Of a DNA stretch of 64,000 nt, positions 24,072 to 32,852 are shown piece by piece (the stretch's first letter is position 1; each line of letters opens with the position of its first letter). The stretch is taken from contig NZ_PJBB01000003.1 in assembly GCF_002836595.1 (NCBI RefSeq), positions 3,937,501 through 4,001,500 of the forward strand. The letters are read 5' to 3'. The translations under genes and the position numbers were made by a program. The stretch is from Tenacibaculum sp. Bg11-29 (GTDB lineage: Bacteria > Bacteroidota > Bacteroidia > Flavobacteriales > Flavobacteriaceae). Under the pieces are notes generated by a model that was not told the DNA's origin, ran no database searches, and worked only from the letters and a program-made list of their open reading frames with translations.

Positions 24072-24193
24072 TCTATTATCTACAGGTTAATTAATGTTTG
24101 TTTAACTTTTATTTTACTCCAAAACATTTTTTCATTTCTAATTTTGTCAAGCATTTAATAATCATCAAAAGAGATTTGAATTAGTTTTTAATT

Positions 24194-24225
24194 AGCCATG
24201 CTTGTAGTGTAGTATGGCTTTTTTG
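24194..24225 (+). terminator. Terminator-like hairpin
   Basis: AGCCAT / ATGGCT with imperfect inner pairing and a plus-strand T6 run, downstream of 23790-24071. Confidence 0.5.
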
Positions 24226-24234
24226 TTCCTCATT

Positions 24235-24354
24235 CTACAGATTTAATGCTATTACGATTAAGCCAATACTTACCCACATCATGGCTCCGATTACTCTTAT
24301 CACTTTGTCTTTTGTTCTAAACAATAAACATTCATTTAATATATCTTTTATCAT
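24235..24354 (-). CDS. Tiny membrane peptide coupled to the zinc-finger gene
   Basis: 39 residues with one transmembrane segment (VIGAMMWVSIGLIVIALNL). The ATG overlaps the stop of 24351-24947 (ATGA), good evidence for translational coupling. Last gene of the backbone operon 27556-24235. Confidence 0.55.
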   Translation of the reverse strand: MIKDILNECLLFRTKDKVIRVIGAMMWVSIGLIVIALNL

Positions 24355-24947
24355 GCTGCTACTTTTTTGTTTTTAGGATTTTCTTTACATCTACTAACGT
24401 GAGCGTTTAAAGCATTTTTACTGGAATACTCTTTTTCGCAAAATCCGCAAGTAGTTTGTTTTACTTCGCTAAGTTCTTGCTTCAAGTCGCTAAGTATTTG
24501 CTGCTTCTCGCTATACTCAATATTTATTTCGCTAACCGTTTGCTTAATTCCGCTTTTACTTTGCTCGTACTTCGCTGCAAAAACGGTTATTAATTGGTAG
24601 CCTATAAAAGCCATAAAAAAACTAATGAAACCTGATTTTATAGCATCGCTTAATAATTGAGAATTGAAAACATCGAATACCATTAAAAGCATTAAACCAT
24701 CCATAAACGCAATAGCATAAGGAGTCAGTTTATTTGAGCCACTCAATGAAACAATTAATAATCCGCTTGATAATGCTGTACCTGTAACACCCGCTGCGAT
24801 TAACCTAAATATAGTACTCGAAATTATTGGTGTTAGTATTTCAAATAGTAAAACAGAAAGCTTTAAAGCATAACCGAAAATGTAAAATAAAACAGCAATC
24901 GAAACCGCTCTTAAACTGGTCATTTTGTCTTCTAGTGTATAATTCAT
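24351..24947 (-). CDS. Membrane protein with C-terminal C2HC zinc finger
   Basis: 198 residues. Three to four membrane segments (about 15-120), a coiled coil (125-165) and a finger CGFCEKEYSSKNALNAHVSRC minus its last residue (C-x2-C-x12-H-x3-C). A membrane-tethered zinc finger is unusual; it may hold DNA or protein at the membrane. Part of the backbone operon with 24999-27556. Confidence 0.6.
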   Translation of the reverse strand: MNYTLEDKMTSLRAVSIAVLFYIFGYALKLSVLLFEILTPIISSTIFRLIAAGVTGTALSSGLLIVSLSGSNKLTPYAIAFMDGLMLLMVFDVFNSQLLSDAIKSGFISFFMAFIGYQLITVFAAKYEQSKSGIKQTVSEINIEYSEKQQILSDLKQELSEVKQTTCGFCEKEYSSKNALNAHVSRCKENPKNKKVAA

Positions 24948-24998
24948 TTTAACCCTGTTTTGTTTTTTAGTTTTTGAATATTGTTTTCTATAAGATGT

Positions 24999-25337
24999 TT
25001 AACAGCCATCACGATCTAGTTTATTTATTACGTTCTGAATACCTAACTTTTCAAAATCAGTATCTCCAATACCGTATAATTCGATACATAATTTCTTTAA
25101 TGCCCATGCTTCATAAAAATCTAAAGTAAATTTGATTGCTTTTTTTGCTTCAAATAGATCTAGTTTCTTTTGAATGGTTTTATATTTTTTATCAAACTTG
25201 TCTGCCAATATCAAACCTATTGAAACTGCTATTTTTTCTTCTTTCTCAAGTAAAGAGAAGTTTAAATCATAGAGCTTGTTTGTGATTTTGTGAAGAGAGA
25301 TTAATTCGTTTATTTGTAAATTCAATTTCTTTTTCAT
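24999..25337 (-). CDS. Hypothetical protein of backbone operon
   Basis: 112 residues, helical, soluble, no recognised domain. 2 bp gap to the upstream gene, hence co-transcribed. Confidence 0.6.
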   Translation of the reverse strand: MKKKLNLQINELISLHKITNKLYDLNFSLLEKEEKIAVSIGLILADKFDKKYKTIQKKLDLFEAKKAIKFTLDFYEAWALKKLCIELYGIGDTDFEKLGIQNVINKLDRDGC

Positions 25338-25339
25338 GA

Positions 25340-25651
25340 CTAAACTTTTATACTTGTTACTAAATCGCCTGTTGTATTACTATAAAAATTAACCTTATTG
25401 GCAACGTTTGCATATATTGATTGCTCAAATCTTCGAAACATTGCGTTTACCAATATGTTTGCGTTTTTCCTATTTTTACTTAAATGATTATACCAAACTG
25501 GGTTAAATTTTCTCCCACCATTTCCCGCAATTTTCAAATCATTATTTCCATGTTTTAAAAGGATCACCATTTTTAATTCGCTACAGTTTGGGCAAGTAAT
25601 TTTATTTTCTGCTCCACAAGTACATTTTTTTAATTCGTTTTCTTGGCTCAT
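25340..25651 (-). CDS. Zinc-ribbon hypothetical protein of backbone operon
   Basis: 103 residues. N-terminal CTCGAENKITCPNC zinc ribbon; the rest (VWYNHLSKNRKNANILVNAMFRR is longer than quoted needs) is basic and helical. Nucleic-acid binding is plausible. 12 bp downstream of the 630-residue protein. Confidence 0.55.
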   Translation of the reverse strand: MSQENELKKCTCGAENKITCPNCSELKMVILLKHGNNDLKIAGNGGRKFNPVWYNHLSKNRKNANILVNAMFRRFEQSIYANVANKVNFYSNTTGDLVTSIKV

Positions 25652-25663
25652 GTTTTTTTGTTT

Positions 25664-27556
25664 TTATGCTAAATTTGTGTTTTGGTTTTTTATTAAATTG
25701 GGTAATAAAAGCAAATACTCATGCGGTAAATTATCTTGTACATAATTGAATAATTGTTCCTGGTTATATGTACCTAATTCGTATTTACTAATTGCCCTGG
25801 TAAGTTTCTTTTGAGCTGATAATCTTCGTTTTCTTGCATTAGAATCCTGTTGCTCTTGTTTTTTATCTGTGTTTTTCTGCTCCTTGTATTTTAAATGACT
25901 TTTCCAAACAGAATGCAGTCCGTAAAACCCGAGTTCATTCGACTTTGTTCTTGTTTTATCGAAGTATGCAAAAGGAAATAATGCATTAACCTCTTCTTTC
26001 TTTAGAAACCAGTTTCTTGCAAATTCCAATTTCCAACGATACTCTTTTAGCTTATTTATCACCGTCTCTTTATTTACCATATTCACAAACATCTGGTCCT
26101 TTAATCGGTTAATGGTGTTTTTCCAATCTCCGACGTATACATTGTGTTTCTTCCAAATTTTAGCAGACGATTTAATAAAATCTTGTAGTATTACTTGCTT
26201 AAAATCTTCTGTAGAAAGCAAACCGTATTGTACAATTTTCAATAAATAATCATATCGTTCGCCTTTGTAATGGTCATATTCGCCAGCAGCTAATTTTTTA
26301 GCCAACGTTTGATCATCTTTCAACTTATTTAAAAAATTATTGGTTAATTGATTCGTTGTTTTTATTGGTTTTGGAGTTTTATTTAAAAAATCGGGCAGTT
26401 TTATTTTTTTTTCGCCGCCGAAAGAATTTTGTTTTTCATTACTTATCCCTTTGGTGTTCTTGTAGCCGCCTGCAAGGCGTTCGGTGTTGCTTTCGTTTTC
26501 ATTTACCAGCATCGAACCGCATTTATTCAAGGCTGTGCTATTTGCACAGTCTTTTATTTCTTTTTCTTTTAATATTTTAGTTCTAGTAGTATCATTATTA
26601 TCGTGCAAACTCTTCTCGATTAATGAGTTAAACGATTTATTTTGAATGAGTTGCGATTTTGGAGGATTCCCTTCTAAAACTTCTATTATCTGAGAATTAA
26701 AATTTACAGAAATTGGTTTATTTTGATTTATTCGTAGGTAGTTTATTAAAATATTAGCCTCACGAAGTCTTTTAATATGGTTTTGTGCGGTCTTCTTACA
26801 AATAGAAAGCCTTGGTATATCGGCTATTGTATGAGTCGCTAATTTCCTGTGATCTATTTTTAGTTTTGGTAGCGAATTTTTTAAGGTACTGGTGCTTTTA
26901 TTCATTTCTAATAGGTAGGCATTACGTGTTCTTAATTGCGACACGTAAAAACCTACCAAAACATGAAAAACCAATTCACTAGAATATTTTATTTTTTGGA
27001 TAGCTTTCTTTTGAATTATTGCGTTTTCTTTATTCTCTTCAATAACTAGTTCATTGTAATTTCTAGAAAACTCCTTTTTGTTTTGCTTTTGAAATACTGC
27101 CTTGCGCTTTTTTTGCGTTTCTGAAAGCTGAAAATGATTCTTAACAATAGTATTGTTGTATTTTCTAATTTCGTCATTCTCTACATCCGTTTTTTCGTTG
27201 TAGGTAAACACATACTGTCTGTATTTATCCATGGTACCTTTAACAGCTTGTCGATCTAAATACGGATAATTTATATACGTATACTGCTTTTGCTCATTTT
27301 CATGCTCATTTCCCCTTTTAAGGAGCAATAAACCATGTGCGGTATTAAATTCTTCTACAGCTTTATTATACTGCGTATTTGTTAGTTTATTTCGATACGC
27401 ATTATCAATAAAATTTTTAATAGTGTGCTGAAGTATCGCATCAAGTTTGCGAGTGCTTAAACAATCTTTAACCTCTTGGTTATAAACACCAATAGTGCTA
27501 AATAATACTTTGCGTTTTTGCGTTTTGTTTGCGTTATTATTTGTACTTTTGTTCAT
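25664..27556 (-). CDS. Large HTH-containing protein, putative element replication/regulation protein
   Basis: 630 residues, very basic, rich in K/N/Q. A winged-HTH-like segment (IPRLSICKKTAQNHIKRLRE, about 253-272) sits in the middle; the N-terminal third and C-terminal third are helical with no motif I can name. As the largest backbone gene, heading a five-gene operon next to a repeat-rich gap (28080-28150) and a phage-type repressor, it could be the element's replication initiator. This role is inferred from position only. Confidence 0.55.
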   Translation of the reverse strand: MNKSTNNNANKTQKRKVLFSTIGVYNQEVKDCLSTRKLDAILQHTIKNFIDNAYRNKLTNTQYNKAVEEFNTAHGLLLLKRGNEHENEQKQYTYINYPYLDRQAVKGTMDKYRQYVFTYNEKTDVENDEIRKYNNTIVKNHFQLSETQKKRKAVFQKQNKKEFSRNYNELVIEENKENAIIQKKAIQKIKYSSELVFHVLVGFYVSQLRTRNAYLLEMNKSTSTLKNSLPKLKIDHRKLATHTIADIPRLSICKKTAQNHIKRLREANILINYLRINQNKPISVNFNSQIIEVLEGNPPKSQLIQNKSFNSLIEKSLHDNNDTTRTKILKEKEIKDCANSTALNKCGSMLVNENESNTERLAGGYKNTKGISNEKQNSFGGEKKIKLPDFLNKTPKPIKTTNQLTNNFLNKLKDDQTLAKKLAAGEYDHYKGERYDYLLKIVQYGLLSTEDFKQVILQDFIKSSAKIWKKHNVYVGDWKNTINRLKDQMFVNMVNKETVINKLKEYRWKLEFARNWFLKKEEVNALFPFAYFDKTRTKSNELGFYGLHSVWKSHLKYKEQKNTDKKQEQQDSNARKRRLSAQKKLTRAISKYELGTYNQEQLFNYVQDNLPHEYLLLLPNLIKNQNTNLA

Positions 27557-27665
27557 AGGAAATAACGTGTTATGTCTTTCTTTTTTAAGATTGGTTTTAT
27601 CATACTTATTCCTTTGGTAGAAAGTGGTAGAGGGTCGAAATTTCTAACCACTTTCTTTATTTTTA

Positions 27666-27971
27666 TTATGCTACTTTATTTATTATTTTACAATTACCTG
27701 CTCTATTAATTAAAAACTCATTTAATTTATCTTTTAGCTCAAAGAGTTTATAGGATGCTAAACATTCTGAAGATTTAAATTTTTCTAAGAATTTTAAAAA
27801 CTCGTTAAAAACACTGTTTTCACAAGTAATTAATGATTTAAAATTACTGTTTGGTAAGTGGTTGCCTTTTCCTTTTACGTAAAAAACTTGTAGCTTTTCT
27901 GAGAAAAAAACTTGAATAATGTTTTGCGGTTTAATTGCGCAATTTTGTTTGGTAATTTGCCCTTTTTTCAT
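27666..27971 (-). CDS. Hypothetical protein of island backbone
   Basis: 101 residues, basic N-terminus, soluble. No recognised family. Upstream of the 630-residue gene on the same strand. Confidence 0.5.
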   Translation of the reverse strand: MKKGQITKQNCAIKPQNIIQVFFSEKLQVFYVKGKGNHLPNSNFKSLITCENSVFNEFLKFLEKFKSSECLASYKLFELKDKLNEFLINRAGNCKIINKVA

Positions 27972-28079
27972 TGTTTTAATATTAAAATGGCAGACTAAGA
28001 ATACTTACTATTAAAAACTAAACTACGGACTATATAAAACTCTCTTAATCTGCCAATATGTTAATGATCTTTTAAAGAA

Positions 28080-28150
28080 AGTAACTCACAACTTTTAGAA
28101 AAAGGGCTAACTTTTAAGAATGTTACTAAGTAACGGTGTTGTGAGTTACT
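28080..28150. repeat. Nested inverted repeats (AGTAACTCACAAC)
   Basis: AGTAACTCACAAC (28080-28092) pairs exactly with 28138-28150, and GTTACTaAGTAAC (28122-28134) lies between. Five AGTAAC/GTTACT half sites within 71 bp in the gap between two backbone operons. Candidate origin or operator. Confidence 0.55.
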
Positions 28151-28228
28151 GTTAGATAAGATTTATTACTTATCCCTTTGGTATTTTTAAACTGATTAAT
28201 GCCCTTTTATCAGTTAGTTAAAAGCAAA

Positions 28229-28528
28229 TTAAATTGCTTTATTATCATTTAAGGTTATATAATAACCTCCGTTTGTTTTTATGGATATTTCACCTTTTCT
28301 TAACTTATTAGATATCATAATAGTTTCTTCGAAAGAATACATATACTTTTTACCTACTTTAAAAAAGGTTACTAAATTTAAATCTCTTAACGATTGTAAT
28401 ATTTGCCCGTTATAGGTTATACCTATTGTTTTACAGAAAATTTTACCAGATATGTTTAAAGGTTTTATAGCTTCCATCTCTATCGTTAATAATTTGCGTT
28501 TCCTTGCGCTTTTTGCGTAAATGGCCAT
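28229..28528 (-). CDS. Excisionase/MerR-like HTH protein
   Basis: 99 residues. LNLVTFFKVGKKYMYSFEE resembles the wing and second helix of the MerR/excisionase (HTH_17) fold. Diverges from the repressor at 28773 across an operator-rich gap, the classic arrangement of an excision/lysogeny switch. Function inferred. Confidence 0.5.
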   Translation of the reverse strand: MAIYAKSARKRKLLTIEMEAIKPLNISGKIFCKTIGITYNGQILQSLRDLNLVTFFKVGKKYMYSFEETIMISNKLRKGEISIKTNGGYYITLNDNKAI

Positions 28529-28684
28529 ATAGTAACAACATATAAAAACAAAATACTTTGTACGGTATTTAATTTACCTAAGTATTTTCTTTCTCTTATT
28601 ATCTTGTTTTGTATAATCACTTGTATTTGTATTAGCCCTGTTATAACAAGTTAATTGTTATATTTGTTTTTATTGAATACAAAT

Positions 28685-28720
28685 ATACAAACATTTCAGT
28701 AAAATACAAGTATTTCAGTA
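28685..28720 (+). promoter_or_regulatory. Tandem operator repeats before the repressor gene
   Basis: ATACAAACATTTCAGTA (28685-28701) and ATACAAGTATTTCAGTA (28704-28720), 15 of 17 identical, followed by an inverted ACTGAAAAAT at 28727. Likely autoregulation sites. Confidence 0.6.
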
Positions 28721-28772
28721 TTTTTAACTGAAAAATGATTTAATTCACGTCAAAAACAAGCATTTAAGTAGA

Positions 28773-29195
28773 ATGAATTTACCAGAGATTAATGATAGAC
28801 TAAAGGATATAATAGATTTTTGTAGTAATGGTAATGTGAGTGATTTTTCTAAAAAATTAAAAGGGATTTCTCAACAAAAATTGAATAGACTTTTCAATTT
28901 AGATTCAAGAACAAAAAAATACCCTACAATTTCTCAAGATATTATTACTGAAGTTTTAAGTGAAATTCCAGAGATTAATCCAACATGGTTTCTTTTAGGT
29001 AAAGGGGAAATGTTGAATAATATTAATTTACCAGAGTCATCTGAAATTAAATTCGAAAATATATCAGATGATGAACTGTCTTTGTATATTATAAATAATA
29101 AAGAACGGTTATTAAAGAATAAGGCACTGAGTGTTTTTATTGAAAAGAGAGCTACAGAAATCGCAATTAAAATGTTAAAATCAGATATTGACTAA
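28773..29195 (+). CDS. Phage-type XRE-family repressor
   Basis: 140 residues. N-terminal HTH (DFSKKLKGISQQKLNRLFNL) and the phrase NPTWFLLGKGEML found in many Bacteroidota CI-like repressors. C-terminal helical tail (about 95-140) may dimerise. Diverges from the excisionase-like gene; tandem operators lie 50-90 bp upstream. Its end overlaps 29181-29459 by 15 bp, convergent. Confidence 0.75.
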   Translation: MNLPEINDRLKDIIDFCSNGNVSDFSKKLKGISQQKLNRLFNLDSRTKKYPTISQDIITEVLSEIPEINPTWFLLGKGEMLNNINLPESSEIKFENISDDELSLYIINNKERLLKNKALSVFIEKRATEIAIKMLKSDID

Positions 29196-29459
29196 AATAT
29201 AGCTCTTTTCAAAATCATTTAAATTTAGATTGTTCTTTAATTTAAACTTTATTTCTTTAAGAATTTTTATTTCCTTTAAATCTTTATTAATATTATATTC
29301 AATATTTTTTATATTGTTCGATTTTACAAATTCTATTTGATCAGTTAAATGTTTTTTGTAATCTCCAGACAATATTGTTCCTTCTTTGTGTTCAAAAGAA
29401 AGTGTTTCTAAGTTTTGTAATTTCTTTTTATAATCTTTTATTTTTTTTCTATTGTTCAT
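29181..29459 (-). CDS. Small basic hypothetical protein
   Basis: 92 residues, lysine-rich, helical; possibly coiled. Convergent with the repressor gene and overlapping it by 15 bp. No family known to me. Confidence 0.45.
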   Translation of the reverse strand: MNNRKKIKDYKKKLQNLETLSFEHKEGTILSGDYKKHLTDQIEFVKSNNIKNIEYNINKDLKEIKILKEIKFKLKNNLNLNDFEKSYILVNI

Positions 29460-29465
29460 TCAGTA

Positions 29466-30005
29466 CTATTTCTTTATTTCTGAATTAATAAAATCTAAAC
29501 CTTTTTCTAATAATCTTTCTTTGTACTGAAAAGAGATTTTAATTAATTTTATGTAATTCATTAATTTTAAAATTAGAAAAACAGATATAGCAGAAATACA
29601 TAATCCAATAAAAAGATATGCTAAGATATTAAAATCTACACCAGGAATAAAAACCCAGGACATAAAAAACACCCCACATATAAAAGGAGATAATAAAGAG
29701 TATTTTAAATTTATTTTATAAAATTCAATATTATCCTTTGATAATATTGGTATTAAAATTAAAAGCCCAAAAACTAAAAAAAGTAAACTAGCATGAGTTC
29801 CTGCACTATATAAAAATCTATGAATACTGGAGTATCCAAAAAATTTCTCTTCTAATTTATCGTCAGGAAAAAGGACATGAATAAAAGGTAATATTCCACT
29901 AATATAGATTAGAACATTACCCAATGTTTCAAAAGTTAAATACTTGAATGATTTATTACCCTTTTGTAGTAGGGGTCTCCACTTTATCTTTGTCAATAAG
30001 TTCAT
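29466..30005 (-). CDS. Membrane hypothetical protein
   Basis: 179 residues with four transmembrane segments (about 25-45, 70-90, 100-125, 128-150). Start at 30005 lies inside the small lipoprotein gene 29956-30105 in another frame (50-bp overlap), suggesting coupled translation. Confidence 0.6.
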   Translation of the reverse strand: MNLLTKIKWRPLLQKGNKSFKYLTFETLGNVLIYISGILPFIHVLFPDDKLEEKFFGYSSIHRFLYSAGTHASLLFLVFGLLILIPILSKDNIEFYKINLKYSLLSPFICGVFFMSWVFIPGVDFNILAYLFIGLCISAISVFLILKLMNYIKLIKISFQYKERLLEKGLDFINSEIKK

Positions 30006-30105
30006 TTCGTCTTTCTTTTTCTACTAAAATTTCCTCAGTGTTATCTGTACAGCTAGATAAAAATACTACACTAAACATTACTAATACAATAAATACTTTT
30101 TTCAT
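29956..30105 (-). CDS. Small lipoprotein
   Basis: 49 residues from ATG 30105: MKKVFIVLVMFSVVFLSSC lipoprotein signal with Cys19, then a charged tail (TDNTEEILVEKE). Tiny lipoproteins of this type are frequent in Bacteroidota. It overlaps the next gene by 50 bp. Confidence 0.6.
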   Translation of the reverse strand: MKKVFIVLVMFSVVFLSSCTDNTEEILVEKERRNELIDKDKVETPTTKG

Positions 30106-30283
30106 TTTTGCTTTGTTTAAAATTAATATTAAAAAAGTAAAAATAATGGTATTTTATATTAAGCATTCATCAGTCGAAGATTTTTCATTTTAATTTTAAG
30201 CAAATAAACATACTTTTACTTTAATTTACAATACCCAACAACCCTATGTTAAATAGGGTTACCCCTATTTTCTTTAACATTAT

Positions 30284-30318
30284 TTTAACATTTAGCGAGC
30301 CGCTTAATAAATGTTAAA
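30284..30318. repeat. 11-bp inverted repeat at island cassette block 2 border
   Basis: TTTAACATTTA (30284-30294) pairs with TAAATGTTAAA (30308-30318), with GCG/CGC inside. Just upstream is a second dyad AAATAGGG/CCCTATTT (30251-30270). These occupy the gene-free stretch 30106-30504 together with terminator R6 and site A11. Confidence 0.5.
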
Positions 30319-30323
30319 CATAA

Positions 30324-30349
30324 AAAAACACCTCTAACGAGGTGTTTTT
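30324..30349 (-). terminator. Constant-module terminator R6 (variant)
   Basis: AAAAACACCTC-TAAC-GAGGTGTTTTT. Same position relative to the attC-like site as R1-R5 but different stem; ends cassette block 2. Confidence 0.75.
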
Positions 30350-30368
30350 TGGTAGGTAAATATACTGA

Positions 30369-30503
30369 GTTAACGTTGTTATATATGGTTTGTTGCGTGT
30401 TTTAAGCAACTAATTTAGTAAATAATTACCGACCAAGAAAGTCCGCGAGGACTTTCGTAAATTGGCTAAAATCAGCAATTAATTATACACGGTGTTGGCA
30501 ATA
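30369..30503 (-). repeat. attC-like site A11
   Basis: 135 bp from GTTAAC to GTTGGCAATA. Central hairpin GAAAGTCCgcgaGGACTTTC. Confidence 0.85.
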
Positions 30504-30504
30504 G

Positions 30505-31257
30505 TTAATTTTCATATTTACCTAACAATTTAATTTCAGCTTTCCAGTCATTTTTCACATATTTCTCACTATTATAAATTCTGAAAAAACTTTTAATTGG
30601 TAGTTTTTTCAAAATTGTTTTTATAGAATCTAATTCATTTTGATGAACTGAATTGTCAGTAAAAAGAATAAAATTAAGACTGTCAATATTTTTCTCTTTT
30701 TTAGAATAATAAAAAGGAAAAACTTCGTATTTAAGTCTATTTAAATTATGTGAGTTATCTGTCCTCGCTATTAAAGAGTCATTTTTTTTTCCAATGTAAA
30801 TATTAAAGGCAAATTCTTTATTTCTAAATTCAGTTAGTTTTTCAGATGTTTCAGGTAATTTTAAGTCCAAACCAACTTTATTTTCAATATATTCAAAGTT
30901 GTTTTTTATTTTCTTTAATTTAAGCCTAAATATAGAATCATTTTCAGATTTTATTAATAGGGTGTCTTTCGTTAGATTAAATTCATAATCAATGATGTGT
31001 TTATTGTTAAATATAGATGTGTCACCACGTAAAAGTGTTAGTTCAATTTTTGAGTCTCTAATTTTCCAATTATCTGAATATGTATCATACATAATAGAAT
31101 TATCAACAACCATTGAGTCTTTAAAAAACTTAATATCAATTTCAATATTCATATCAGATGTAGAACTCCAATTTCCAATAAAATCAGATTTTATATTTTC
31201 CTTTTTACAAGAGAAGAAAAAAGGTAAAATAATAATTGCTAAGATTCTCTTTTTCAT
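30505..31257 (-). CDS. Cassette gene 11: lipoprotein, unknown function
   Basis: 250 residues from ATG 31257 (MKKRILAIIILPFFFSC, lipobox Cys17). The frame runs on to 31305 through the flank and attC-like site; that start is rejected. NWSSTSDMNIEIDIKFFKDS and later beta-rich segments are lipocalin-like in appearance, not diagnostic. Flanks GTTGGCAATA / TATTGCCAAC perfect. Confidence 0.7.
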   Translation of the reverse strand: MKKRILAIIILPFFFSCKKENIKSDFIGNWSSTSDMNIEIDIKFFKDSMVVDNSIMYDTYSDNWKIRDSKIELTLLRGDTSIFNNKHIIDYEFNLTKDTLLIKSENDSIFRLKLKKIKNNFEYIENKVGLDLKLPETSEKLTEFRNKEFAFNIYIGKKNDSLIARTDNSHNLNRLKYEVFPFYYSKKEKNIDSLNFILFTDNSVHQNELDSIKTILKKLPIKSFFRIYNSEKYVKNDWKAEIKLLGKYEN

Positions 31258-31260
31258 AAT

Positions 31261-31399
31261 TATTGCCAACGTTGTTGTATATGGTTTGTTGCGTGTTTTA
31301 AGCACTTAATTTAGTAAATAATTACCGACCAAGAAAGTCCGCGAGGACTTTCGTAAATTGGCTAAAATCAGCAATTAATTATACACGGTGTTAGCTGTA
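31261..31399 (-). repeat. attC-like site A12
   Basis: 139 bp from TATTGCCAAC to GTTAGCTGTA; nearly identical in its interior to A11. Confidence 0.85.
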
Positions 31400-31404
31400 G
31401 TTTT

Positions 31405-31917
31405 TCAATGTTTTTCTATTTGAGGGTTATTTCCTGCATAATACCATTTTCCTTTATATTCAAATAGGTGATTAATATAAATTGTATAAAAATTATTTTT
31501 CGAAATAATTTTTATATTGAACTTAGTTAAAGTTATTGATTTATTATCTTTTTCTATTTTTTGTTCAATTGATTTTACTTCAACTTTTTTTAGCTTTATA
31601 AAATTCCAATTAATTCCTAACATCTTGCCATTTTCTCTCAATAAAGCAATTCCATTATAATAGCTTTCAAGTAATGAATGATATTCTTTTGAAATCTCCG
31701 AAATTTCATTTTCATTTTTTTCAATACCGATACTTTTGCTAAATTCAGTTAGAGTTTCAATATTCGGCACAATTCTCTTCATCTCAATAGTATCTTTTGA
31801 ACTAATAATTTTCAAAAATTGCTCACTAAATTGTTTCGGAGTTTGTTGCCCAAAGCTTTTCACAAAAGTAAAAAAGGCAATTAATAATATTAATAAAATT
31901 TTATTTCGTTCAATCAT
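31405..31917 (-). CDS. Cassette gene 12: secreted hypothetical protein
   Basis: 170 residues. Signal peptide MIERNKILLILLIAFFTFVK..GQQ. Residues about 28-170 have the helix-then-sheet order of NTF2/SnoaL-like small domains, ending YKGKWYYAGNNPQIEKH; not decisive. Flanks GTTAGCTGTA / TACAGCTAAC perfect. Confidence 0.65.
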   Translation of the reverse strand: MIERNKILLILLIAFFTFVKSFGQQTPKQFSEQFLKIISSKDTIEMKRIVPNIETLTEFSKSIGIEKNENEISEISKEYHSLLESYYNGIALLRENGKMLGINWNFIKLKKVEVKSIEQKIEKDNKSITLTKFNIKIISKNNFYTIYINHLFEYKGKWYYAGNNPQIEKH

Positions 31918-31922
31918 TTAAT

Positions 31923-32126
31923 TACAGCTAACGTTTAGCTATGAATAGTATGGGGCAGAAAATCCGCGGATTTTCGTGTCGACACAAGCCATAAGCTTTT
32001 AGATTTTGTTTTTAGTTTGTCGTTTTAAAAAAGCCAAATTAAAAGATTTGGCGATAAAGTAAAGATAAAATTACTATTCAGATTAAAGCCCAAAACCCGT
32101 AATATTTATAGGTTTTGTTAGGGGTA
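31923..32126 (-). repeat. attC-like site A13 (long form)
   Basis: 204 bp from TACAGCTAAC to GTTAGGGGTA. Contains both GAAAATCCgcGGATTTTC and AAGCCAAATtaaaAGATTTGGC hairpins, a hybrid of the two inner types. Confidence 0.75.
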
Positions 32127-32133
32127 GTTTTTA

Positions 32134-32679
32134 CTATTCAATAATTAATATCAAGCTATTTGAGGTATTAGTATAGTAGGATAGTTGAATTTCATACCTC
32201 CCTTTAGGTAGATTATAATCGTTTGTGTCAAATACAACAATGTCTCGTAGTTTAAATTCTCGAGTAATTGATTCATTAGGTTTTAAATTGTAATAATAAT
32301 GTTTTAATTCTTCCTCTTTATAAAATTGGGAAGACAATATTGCCTTATTTTCGTGTTTCAAAACAGACTCATTGGTTTTCAAGCTAACTACTTTTGCTAT
32401 TGTACCCCAAGGTCCACCAGTAGAAACTCTAGGTTTGTCAAATAGAATATTTTGTTCTTGAGTATTATTATTAGTTAGAGTGATTCTCACCAAAATTTCA
32501 TCAGTGCTCTTAAAAGATGCATACCTAAATTCAATGTTTACCTGAACCACTGGTAGATCATGGATCATTCTTTTTTTAAGAATTGGATATATGGTATTAT
32601 TTTCAATATCGTGTATACTTCTAGCGTTACTACTTAAAAAACATAAAAGTAATGTTAAGATACAAAATGTAGTTTTCAA
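32134..32679 (-). CDS. Cassette gene 13: secreted beta-rich hypothetical protein
   Basis: 181 residues. Signal peptide (1-19, LCFLSSNA). VNIEFRYASFKSTDEILVRI and LKPNESITREFKL with a C-terminal GRYEIQLSYY give an immunoglobulin-like beta sandwich pattern. Probably periplasmic. Flanks GTTAGGGGTA / TACCCCTAAC perfect. Confidence 0.65.
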   Translation of the reverse strand: MKTTFCILTLLLCFLSSNARSIHDIENNTIYPILKKRMIHDLPVVQVNIEFRYASFKSTDEILVRITLTNNNTQEQNILFDKPRVSTGGPWGTIAKVVSLKTNESVLKHENKAILSSQFYKEEELKHYYYNLKPNESITREFKLRDIVVFDTNDYNLPKGRYEIQLSYYTNTSNSLILIIE

Positions 32680-32713
32680 AATAATTTTCTTTTATTTGTT
32701 CGTATTGTTTAGT

Positions 32714-32851
32714 TACCCCTAACGTGTTTGTATATGGTTTGTTGCGTGGTTTAAGTACTAAAGTTAGCAAATAAAAACTGAATAGAAAATCCGAGAGGAT
32801 TTTCGTAAGTAGGCTAGGACTAGCAATAAATTATATACGGTGTTACCTGTA
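32714..32851 (-). repeat. attC-like site A14
   Basis: 138 bp from TACCCCTAAC to GTTACCTGTA. Central hairpin GAAAATCCgagaGGATTTTC. Confidence 0.85.
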
Positions 32852-32852
32852 G

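Noticed and set aside
31258..31305. Upstream extension of cassette gene 11
   Set aside because: It is attC-like DNA; ATG 31257 gives a proper lipoprotein signal.
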